Below are positions 1 through 4,257 of a DNA stretch of 5,190 nucleotides, piece by piece (position 1 is the first letter of the stretch; each line of letters begins with the position of its first letter). The notes under the pieces were generated by a model. That model searched no databases. It worked only from the letters and a program-made list of their open reading frames with translations, and was not told the origin of the DNA. The stretch lies in the NCBI GenBank assembly GCA_039183635.1, contig JBCDBL010000184.1, forward strand, positions 1-5,190, in the 5' to 3' direction. The stretch comes from JBCDBL01 sp039183635. Its GTDB lineage: Bacteria > Pseudomonadota > Alphaproteobacteria > Caulobacterales > Parvularculaceae. The position numbers and the translations under genes are program-made.

Positions 1-449
1 TAATTTACTTTTTTCGGCGGCTTCGCCCCTTCGGCGGGAGGGCCGACGTCCGGCATCGGGGCGACAGGAACGCCCTCCTCCACAAGAGCCTTGACGTCTT
101 CGCCCTTCGCCTCTCCATAGATCAAGCGCTCATCGGTCTCGCCATAATAGATGCGGCGCGCTTCTTCGGGAAACTTGTCGCCCACATAGTCGTGGGTCTT
201 CTCAATGCGCTCACGGGCTTTGCGGGCGACCTTGGCGATTTCTTTTTGTATGGAAGCGGCGCGGTCATGTTTGGACAACGCGCCGGAGCGCGCAACCGCC
301 GGGGCCATGATGTCTTTACTGACAACGGTGGAGCCGCAGACGGGGCAGACGACCCGGCCTTCGTCCGCCTCGACATCGTAGGCGTCGCTGTTGCGAAACC
401 ACGCTTCAAACCCGTGGCCTTGATCGCATTTAAGGGCGTATTTGATCAT
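1..449 (-). CDS. DUF1178 family protein (zinc-ribbon-like), complete except for the last base of the stop codon
   Basis: I translated this frame by hand. It gives 149 residues and then TA at the window edge, almost certainly a stop codon missing its last base. It matches the DUF1178 family (COG5319), which has no established function. The N-terminus MIKYALKC-DQGH-GFEAWF is typical: Cys8 and His12 are followed by a CPVC pair (Cys35, Cys38), a plausible single zinc site. Residues about 60-86 form a charged helix rich in Lys, Arg and Glu. The family hallmark DKFPEEARRIYYGE follows at 91-104. The C-terminus is a Pro- and Lys-rich tail. Length is normal for the family. The ATG overlaps the stop of the upstream amidase gene in ATGA and has no Shine-Dalgarno of its own, so translation probably depends on reinitiation. 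It is cytosolic, with no signal peptide or membrane segment. Family assignment is firm; role is unknown. Confidence 0.93.
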   Translation of the reverse strand, partial: MIKYALKCDQGHGFEAWFRNSDAYDVEADEGRVVCPVCGSTVVSKDIMAPAVARSGALSKHDRAASIQKEIAKVARKARERIEKTHDYVGDKFPEEARRIYYGETDERLIYGEAKGEDVKALVEEGVPVAPMPDVGPPAEGAKPPKKVN

Positions 450-1285
450 GACGCATCAATCTGCTGGATCTGGAAGGGCGTATCAACACCCAGATTAGGG
501 ATGCGCCGGCGCGCCGCCTCAGCTTCCTCGGGGCGGATCTCGGCCAACACAAAGCCAGGCGCATCGTCGTCTTTTTCAGCAAGGACGCGGCCCCTCGGAT
601 CGACGATCAGGCTGTGTCCAAACGTCTCCCGCCCGTCCTCATGCCGCCCGCCCTGGGCCGGCGCTATGACGAAAGACCCCGTCTCAATGGCGCGGGCGCG
701 CAACAGCACATGCCAGTGGGCCTCGCCGGTCTGGCGGGTGAAGGCCGCCGGAACGGCCATAACGGACGCGCCGGCCCTGGCGAGGGCGCGATAAAGGTGG
801 GGAAAGCGCACGTCGTAACAAATGCTGAGCCCAAGGACGCAGGACGGCGTATGCGCCACGACGGCGGCCGCGCCGGCTTGATACACATTGGATTCCCGAT
901 AGCTCTCTCCGCCGTCAAGGTCGACATCAAACATGTGCAGCTTGTCATAGCGGGCCGCAACAACGCCGGAAGGCGCTATGAGAAAGGACCTGTTGGCGGC
1001 CCGGCGCTCCCCTAACTTAACGGCGAGGGAGCCTATAAGAAGCCAGATGTTGAGACGCGCGGCAAGATCCCTGAAGGTCGTCAGCGCCTCGGTCCTGTCT
1101 TCTTCGGCGATCACGCCGCACAGGCGGCGCGGACGAAGATCGACGACATGGGTCATTTCCGGCGTCGCCACCAAAGACGCGCCTTGCGCGGCGGCTTCTT
1201 CAATAAGCTCGCAAGCCGCGGCGACATTGGCCGCAGGATCAAGGCCTGACCGCAATTGAACGCAAGCGGCCTTAAACGCCGTCAT
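446..1285 (-). CDS. Carbon-nitrogen hydrolase, NIT1-like (probable deaminated glutathione amidase)
   Basis: This 279-residue protein is a nitrilase-superfamily amidase. The Glu-Lys-Cys triad is visible: Glu43 in ATPEMTHV, Lys115 in YDKLHMFDVD and Cys156 in ICYDVRFPHLYRAL. Glu131 is probably the second structural glutamate. Later blocks HWHVLLRARAIET and the AQGGRHEDGRETFGHS region resemble human NIT1 more than NIT2 or nitrilases. NIT1 and its yeast and E. coli counterparts hydrolyse deaminated glutathione to 2-oxoglutarate and Cys-Gly, a metabolite-repair reaction in the cytosol. The substrate is inferred from this similarity, and another omega-amidase-like substrate is possible. The ATG overlaps the glutaredoxin stop by 4 bp (ATGA), and its own stop overlaps the DUF1178 start in the same way, so the three are translationally coupled. 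Length and start fit the family, with the first strand FKAACVQL beginning at residue 4. Confidence 0.93.
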   Translation of the reverse strand: MTAFKAACVQLRSGLDPAANVAAACELIEEAAAQGASLVATPEMTHVVDLRPRRLCGVIAEEDRTEALTTFRDLAARLNIWLLIGSLAVKLGERRAANRSFLIAPSGVVAARYDKLHMFDVDLDGGESYRESNVYQAGAAAVVAHTPSCVLGLSICYDVRFPHLYRALARAGASVMAVPAAFTRQTGEAHWHVLLRARAIETGSFVIAPAQGGRHEDGRETFGHSLIVDPRGRVLAEKDDDAPGFVLAEIRPEEAEAARRRIPNLGVDTPFQIQQIDAS

Positions 1286-1551
1286 CGACCGCCCGCTTCG
1301 GCCAGGAGCGGATCAAGTTTGCCGTCCCACTCAAGATCCTGCAATTCGTCGCACCCGCCGATGTGGCGATCACCGACAAAGATTTGCGGAAAGGTGGTCC
1401 GACCGCCAGATCTTTGAACCATTTCAGCTTTTTTCTCCGCGTCGAAGCCGGCTTCAATCTCCTCGAAATCAACCTCTTTCTTCCGCAAAAGCTTCAACGC
1501 CCGGGCGCAATAACCGCACATCGGGCGCGTATAGATCGTCACGACGGACAT
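1282..1551 (-). CDS. grxC: Glutaredoxin 3 (GrxC)
   Basis: This 89-residue dithiol glutaredoxin reduces disulfides and protein-glutathione mixed disulfides in the cytosol using glutathione. The redox site is CGYC (Cys12, Cys15) just after the first beta strand VVTIYTRP. The cis-proline is Pro55 in TTFPQIF, and the glutathione-binding HIGGCDEL segment covers 63-70. CGYC replaces the CPYC of E. coli Grx3. The position before the cis-Pro is Phe54, where Val is usual. The frame is open upstream, but the start at 1551 is clear: an AAAGGAG Shine-Dalgarno lies 5 bases before the ATG, and the length fits the family. It is the first gene of a coupled unit with the NIT1-like amidase and DUF1178. A 123-bp leader with hairpins and a possible promoter separates it from comF, so it may be transcribed separately. 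Confidence 0.95.
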   Translation of the reverse strand: MSVVTIYTRPMCGYCARALKLLRKKEVDFEEIEAGFDAEKKAEMVQRSGGRTTFPQIFVGDRHIGGCDELQDLEWDGKLDPLLAEAGGR

Positions 1552-1556
1552 AATCG

Positions 1557-1563
1557 CTCCTTT
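1557..1563 (-). promoter_or_regulatory. Strong Shine-Dalgarno of grxC
   Basis: AAAGGAG on the minus strand lies 5 bases upstream of the ATG ending at 1551. It fixes the grxC start and excludes the longer in-frame extension to about 1623. It is one of the two best ribosome-binding sites in the window and serves the first gene of the coupled trio, whose two later genes have poor sites of their own. Confidence 0.85.
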
Positions 1564-1571
1564 ACCCAAAA

Positions 1572-1612
1572 CGTTTCCAGGTGGATTGTAGGCGGTTCGC
1601 CGCCCGGAAACG
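1572..1612. repeat. Nested inverted repeats in the grxC leader
   Basis: The outer arms CGTTTCC (1572-1578) and GGAAACG (1606-1612) are perfect 7-bp complements. Inside them GGCGG (1591-1595) and CCGCC (1600-1604) form a perfect 5-bp stem around a 4-base loop. As RNA read on the minus strand, the whole can fold as an outer stem enclosing a small tight hairpin. As DNA, it could be an operator. A -10-like hexamer lies between the inner hairpin and the right outer arm. Function is unproven. Confidence 0.5.
1585..1590 (-). promoter_or_regulatory. Possible -10 element for grxC
   Basis: TACAAT on the minus strand differs from TATAAT at one position and lies about 35 bases from the grxC ATG. Transcription could then start near 1578, giving a short leader with the strong Shine-Dalgarno. 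No acceptable -35 hexamer sits 16-18 bases upstream; that space is the GGCGG/CCGCC palindrome. It is either an activator-dependent promoter or a chance match. A separate promoter would make sense because a terminator-like structure precedes it. Confidence 0.3.
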
Positions 1613-1614
1613 CT

Positions 1615-1664
1615 AAAAAACAAAGACTTAACGCGCCGCCTTATCGGAATGGAAGCGGCGGCGC
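1615..1664 (-). terminator. Possible terminator or attenuator downstream of comF
   Basis: Eleven bases after the comF stop, GCGCCGCC and GGCGGCGC form a perfect 8-bp GC-only stem (1657-1664 with 1633-1640) around a 16-base loop. A T-rich tract, TTTGTTTTTT, follows at 1615-1624 on the minus strand. The tract starts 8 bases after the stem instead of directly after it, and the loop is large. It is therefore not a textbook intrinsic terminator and may only attenuate read-through from comF into grxC. Confidence 0.4.
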
Positions 1665-1674
1665 TTTAGAAAAG

Positions 1675-2451
1675 CTATATAGAGCCCGCTTCAGCGCGCA
1701 CAACCCGGGCGAAGACAAGCGCATCCACTTGCGCCGCTCCGGCGCGTTTTAAAACAAGCGCGCATGCGTTCAAAGTCGCGCCGGTGGTCTGCACGTCATC
1801 GATGACAACGATGCGCGCGCCTTTTACGCGCTCCGCCCAAGCGGGATTGAGATCGAAGGCGCCGGCGACATTGCGCCGACGCGCATCGGGCTTCAAGCCG
1901 CCCTGGGTCCGCGTCGCGCGGCGGCGGCGCAACAGGTCCGGCGCAACGGACGCCGCAGCGTGTTTTCCGACGGCCTCCGCAAGCAGCGCCGCCTGGTTGA
2001 ACTTTCGTTTAAACAATCGTCGCCAATGCAGCGGCGTCGGCGCGATCAGATCTGCGTCCGCCAGCAGGTCACGGCCTGCACGGGCCATCCAGCGCCCGAA
2101 GGCCGGCGCGCCGTCCGTCTTGTCCCCGTGCTTGAGATCGAGCACCAATCGCCGGCTTGCATCGTCATAGGCCAGGGCCGCCCGGGCGCGCTCGTAAACC
2201 GGCCGCTCGGCCGCGCAGGCGCCGCATATCGCCCCATCGCCCTGGTCGTAGGCGAAAGGAACGCCGCAGATCTTGCACATCGGCGCATCTATAAAACGCA
2301 AAGCGTTCCACGCCGCGGGCGATATATCCCCCGGCGCGCCCACCCGTGCGCCGGTCACAAGGCATTGCGGCGGCAAAGCCGCATCCAGAACAGCGCCGCC
2401 GGCGCGCTGCAATGCGCAAAGAAACTGACCTTGTCCGGGAATCTTGACCAT
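1675..2451 (-). CDS. comF: ComF family protein (double-zinc-ribbon plus phosphoribosyltransferase)
   Basis: This 258-residue protein has the ComF layout: an N-terminal zinc-ribbon region (about 27-80) and a type I phosphoribosyltransferase fold (about 90-250). The PRPP-binding motif VVIDDVQTTGAT is at 215-226 with Asp218 and Asp219. Conserved blocks LKHGDKTD (106-113), APTPLHWRRLFKRKFNQA (137-154) and TQGGL (182-186) are present. ComF proteins act in DNA uptake in competent bacteria and are widespread in non-competent ones, where their substrate is unknown. The second zinc knuckle is intact (Cys59, Cys62, Cys76, Cys79). The first keeps only Cys30: CLVT and SPAAW stand where CxxC and CPACW usually occur. 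The open frame extends far upstream as antisense of the neighbouring gene, but ATG at 2451 gives the normal length. The nearest SD-like AGGA lies only two bases before it, so the start is good but not certain. It diverges from the methyltransferase-like gene. Confidence 0.92.
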   Translation of the reverse strand: MVKIPGQGQFLCALQRAGGAVLDAALPPQCLVTGARVGAPGDISPAAWNALRFIDAPMCKICGVPFAYDQGDGAICGACAAERPVYERARAALAYDDASRRLVLDLKHGDKTDGAPAFGRWMARAGRDLLADADLIAPTPLHWRRLFKRKFNQAALLAEAVGKHAAASVAPDLLRRRRATRTQGGLKPDARRRNVAGAFDLNPAWAERVKGARIVVIDDVQTTGATLNACALVLKRAGAAQVDALVFARVVRAEAGSI

Positions 2452-2589
2452 AGTCCTAAGGCTACAGCGCCGGGCGGGTAAGTGGAAACAGGTTATTCGT
2501 CGACCCGGCGCAGACGGCCTCGCAAGCAAGATCGACGACCGATTGGATAAGTCCGGCCAACCCGCCCGAAAAAGATATATGTAAGTCGC
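2452..2589. other. Divergent spacer between comF and the NDUFAF5-like gene
   Basis: This 138-bp spacer must hold the promoters of two genes leaving in opposite directions. I found no hexamer pair with good spacing on either strand. An 8-bp inverted repeat, GCGCCGGG (2467-2474) and CCCGGCGC (2504-2511), is present with 29 bases between the arms; in such GC-rich DNA this may be chance. An AT-rich run, AAAAAGATATAT, ends at 2580 just before the plus-strand gene. It contains ATG immediately followed by TAA at 2579-2584. Confidence 0.5.
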
Positions 2590-3456
2590 ATGGACTCTAC
2601 GCCGCATATATTCGATACAGAACACATTCGTCAGCGCCGCGCCCGCGCCGCGCCGCGTTTCGCCGCCCATGATTTTCTGCATCGCCGGGTCGCATTGGAA
2701 ATCGTGGATCGATTGGAAACCGTAACCCGCTCGTTCCAAAGAGCTGTCATCTTCGGCCCCGGCGCGGCTCACGTCGTCGAGACGTTGACGCCGGCTTGCG
2801 GGGTGGGGCAAGTCCACGCAGCGCGACAGGCGACAGCGCACGCCGGCGATTTCGTGGGCGAAGAAGAAGCAGCGCCTTTCGCGCCCCAAAGCCTCGACCT
2901 CATCATCAGCAGCCTTGCCCTGCACGCTGCAAACGATATGCCCGGCGCCCTCGCCCAGCTGCGGCGCGCCCTGAAGCCGGACGGCCTTTTCATCGGGGCG
3001 CTGTTCGGCGGGGACACGCTTGTCGAATTGCGCACGGCCTTTCAACTTGCAGAGGCCGAACTGGAGGGCGGGGTCAGTCCCCGCATATATCCTTATGCAG
3101 AAATTCGGGACCTTGGCGGACTGTTGCAACGGGCCGGCTTCGCACTGCCGGTAACGGACCTCGACCGGATCGACGCGCGTTACGAAACCCCGTTGGATCT
3201 GCTCCGGGATTTAAGGGGCATGGGAGAGACGAACGCCCTTGCATCACGCCGAAGACGGTTCCTGCGGCGCGGAACGTTTCTGAGAGCCATGGATATTTAC
3301 AAAGAGCGCTTTCAGACCAAAGACGGACGCACGCCGGCGACCTTCAATATCGTCTTTTTAACCGGATGGGCCCCCCACGATAGCCAGCAAAAGCCGCTTG
3401 CGCCAGGGAGCGCCAAAACATCGCTGGAGAAAGCGGTTATTGCAAAAAAGGTTTAA
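2590..3456 (+). CDS. NDUFAF5-like methyltransferase-fold protein (probable complex I assembly factor)
   Basis: This 288-residue protein resembles human NDUFAF5 and its alphaproteobacterial relatives, often annotated as BioC-like methyltransferases. Shared blocks include IFDTEHIRQRRARAA (7-21), HDFL (27-30), SSLALH-AND (107-116), ALKPDGLFIGALFGGDTL (127-144), ELRTAFQLAEAELEGGVSP (146-164), DLGGLLQRAGF (174-184), DLRGMGETNA (207-216), DGRTPATFNI (245-254) and the GW-HDSQ-KP-GSA tail (259-275). Human NDUFAF5 hydroxylates an arginine of NDUFS7, the NuoB homologue, during complex I assembly; I infer a similar role here. SAM motif I is degenerate (FGPGAAH, 55-61), with Ala at the third glycine. No acidic residue lies between 65 and 86, where one normally ends strand 2. 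The family's SLHWVND is SLALHAAND here. ATG at 2590 fits the conserved N-terminus but has no clear Shine-Dalgarno. A methylation role cannot be excluded. Confidence 0.88.
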   Translation: MDSTPHIFDTEHIRQRRARAAPRFAAHDFLHRRVALEIVDRLETVTRSFQRAVIFGPGAAHVVETLTPACGVGQVHAARQATAHAGDFVGEEEAAPFAPQSLDLIISSLALHAANDMPGALAQLRRALKPDGLFIGALFGGDTLVELRTAFQLAEAELEGGVSPRIYPYAEIRDLGGLLQRAGFALPVTDLDRIDARYETPLDLLRDLRGMGETNALASRRRRFLRRGTFLRAMDIYKERFQTKDGRTPATFNIVFLTGWAPHDSQQKPLAPGSAKTSLEKAVIAKKV

Positions 3457-3563
3457 AATAAATCCATAACTTATTGATATAAATTTTCTTTTTGCGAACA
3501 AGCTATGAATAGCTGTAAAAGCAACAGCATAAGCCAATACGGCAATAACTATTTAAAGCTGTC
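3457..3563. other. AT-rich convergent spacer
   Basis: These 107 bp between two converging stop codons are clearly AT-rich compared with the GC-rich genes around them. They contain a 14-bp palindrome, AGCTATGAATAGCT (3501-3514), a small hairpin GCTGT/ACAGC (3512-3516 with 3524-3528, 7-base loop) and a T-rich stretch at 3484-3493 that could help end plus-strand transcription. None forms a standard intrinsic terminator. An open 20-codon frame at 3505-3567 (+) has no ribosome-binding site and is not called as a gene. Confidence 0.5.
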
Positions 3564-3782
3564 CTAAGGCGTTGCACTGGTGATCGCAGCGGAAACGGAA
3601 CTCCATATCGTCACCATGCTTTGCCCGATGCCGTTGGCGCCGACGACGGCGATCACGGCCAACGCTGAGACGATGAGGCCGTACTCAATCGCAGTGGCGC
3701 CGCGGGTGCAAGCGGCGTAGTCGGCGACGGCCCGTCGAAACCGGCGCCAGGTCATGCGGTTCACACTCATCACTCTCAACAT
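3564..3782 (-). CDS. Flp family class IVb type IV prepilin
   Basis: This 72-residue protein has the Flp/Fap pilin pattern. A basic leader (about 1-27, with WRRFRRAV) precedes Gly28 and the processing site G|ATAIEYGLI, with Glu5 and Tyr6 of the mature protein (Glu33, Tyr34). A hydrophobic helix runs from about 35 to 52. Cleavage by a TadV-type prepilin peptidase would leave a 44-residue pilin, normal for Flp. Such pilins form the Tad adhesion pilus, exported across the inner membrane. The ATG at 3782 has a GAGG seven bases upstream, lying inside the end of mutT. In-frame ATGs at 3770 and 3755 are alternatives that would give shorter leaders. Only one base separates this start from the mutT stop, so the two are probably cotranscribed and coupled. 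No tad/cpa assembly gene is in the window, so the pilin is an orphan or minor pilin. Confidence 0.88.
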   Translation of the reverse strand: MLRVMSVNRMTWRRFRRAVADYAACTRGATAIEYGLIVSALAVIAVVGANGIGQSMVTIWSSVSAAITSATP

Positions 3783-3783
3783 C

Positions 3784-4185
3784 CTATAACCTCGTCTTCA
3801 GCTCCCCCAACAGCGGCGCATCCGCCGGCGGCATCGGGTAGCCCGCCAAATCCTCAGGGCGCGCCCAGGCGACCTTTTGGCCTTCCCTGGGCCGTATATC
3901 GCCGGACCACGCGCGACAAACGAACACCGGCATCAAGAGATGGAATGCGTCATAGGCATGGGATGCGAATGCAAAAGGCTCCAAACGCTCCGCTGAGACG
4001 GCGATGTCCAACTCCTCTTTCAGTTCGCGCGCAAGAGCCGCTTCAGGGCTTTCCTCCGGCTCAACCTTCCCGCCGGGGAATTCCCATAGTCCGGCCATGG
4101 ATTTTCCCGGCGGACGTTCGGCGATCAACACGCATCCCGCGTCATTCACAAGAACGCCGGCGCTGACCAATACCAATCGCGGCAT
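3784..4185 (-). CDS. mutT: MutT-like Nudix hydrolase (probable 8-oxo-dGTP diphosphatase)
   Basis: This 133-residue protein is a single Nudix domain of MutT size. Hydrolysis of 8-oxo-dGTP to the monophosphate in the cytosol would prevent A:T to C:G mutations. The N-terminal SAGVLVNDAGCVLIAERP and GLWEFPGG (32-39) are typical of MutT. The Nudix box runs 39-61 with Gly39, Glu45, Arg53, Glu54, Glu57 and Glu58 all present. Its usual glycine near the end is Asp60 (EELDI), a variation also seen in active relatives. The start at 4185 is secured by GAGGAG with five-base spacing. It follows the parvulin gene after 72 bp, which hold a candidate promoter, and leads directly into the pilin gene. The substrate is inferred from the family; other nucleoside triphosphates are possible. 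Confidence 0.92.
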   Translation of the reverse strand: MPRLVLVSAGVLVNDAGCVLIAERPPGKSMAGLWEFPGGKVEPEESPEAALARELKEELDIAVSAERLEPFAFASHAYDAFHLLMPVFVCRAWSGDIRPREGQKVAWARPEDLAGYPMPPADAPLLGELKTRL

Positions 4186-4190
4186 GCTTT

Positions 4191-4196
4191 CTCCTC
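4191..4196 (-). promoter_or_regulatory. Strong Shine-Dalgarno of mutT
   Basis: GAGGAG on the minus strand sits 5 bases before the ATG ending at 4185, fixing the mutT start. A strong site after a 72-bp gap suggests that mutT starts its own translation and is not coupled to the parvulin gene. Confidence 0.8.
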
Positions 4197-4216
4197 AATA
4201 TGATGGCAAGGCTTTG

Positions 4217-4245
4217 TTAAGAAATAGCTTCTGAAAAAGAGTCAA
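4217..4245 (-). promoter_or_regulatory. Candidate promoter for mutT-pilin
   Basis: On the minus strand TTGACT (4240-4245; 5 of 6 to the consensus) is followed after 17 bases by TCTTAA (4217-4222; about 3 of 6). The predicted start would lie near 4210, giving a leader of about 25 bases with the GAGGAG site. The region is more AT-rich than the genes around it. A GAGTC site, the recognition pattern GANTC of the alphaproteobacterial methylase CcrM, overlaps the -35 (4239-4243). The poor -10 keeps confidence low. Confidence 0.35.
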
Positions 4246-4257
4246 ATTGTTCGAAAG

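Noticed and set aside
192..794. 200-codon plus-strand open frame
   Set aside because: It is antisense to DUF1178 and the amidase, both firmly identified. Its sequence is low-complexity, rich in Arg, Ala and Pro, as expected from the reverse of GC-rich genes.
1960..2481. Plus-strand open frames over comF (also 1784-2170)
   Set aside because: They lie opposite a conserved ComF gene, have no recognisable domain and reflect high GC at third positions.
2467..2511. 8-bp inverted repeat GCGCCGGG/CCCGGCGC in the divergent spacer as an operator or stem
   Set aside because: The arms are 29 bases apart and are GC-only in GC-rich DNA. Without conservation data it is not better than chance.
2543..2581. 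TTGGAT with TATATG as a promoter for the NDUFAF5-like gene
   Set aside because: The spacing is about 27 bases, far from the usual 16-18.
2452..3129. Long minus-strand open frame continuing upstream from comF across the plus-strand gene
   Set aside because: The upstream part is antisense to the NDUFAF5-like gene and shows no family resemblance. ComF has normal length from the ATG at 2451, so the extension is not a fusion.
3501..3514. AGCTATGAATAGCT as an intrinsic terminator
   Set aside because: The arms are separated by only two bases, too tight for a hairpin loop, and no T-run follows on either strand.
3505..3567. Plus-strand 20-codon frame rich in Ser and Asn in the AT-rich spacer
   Set aside because: It has no ribosome-binding site, overlaps the 3' end of the pilin gene in antisense and is short enough to be chance in AT-rich DNA.
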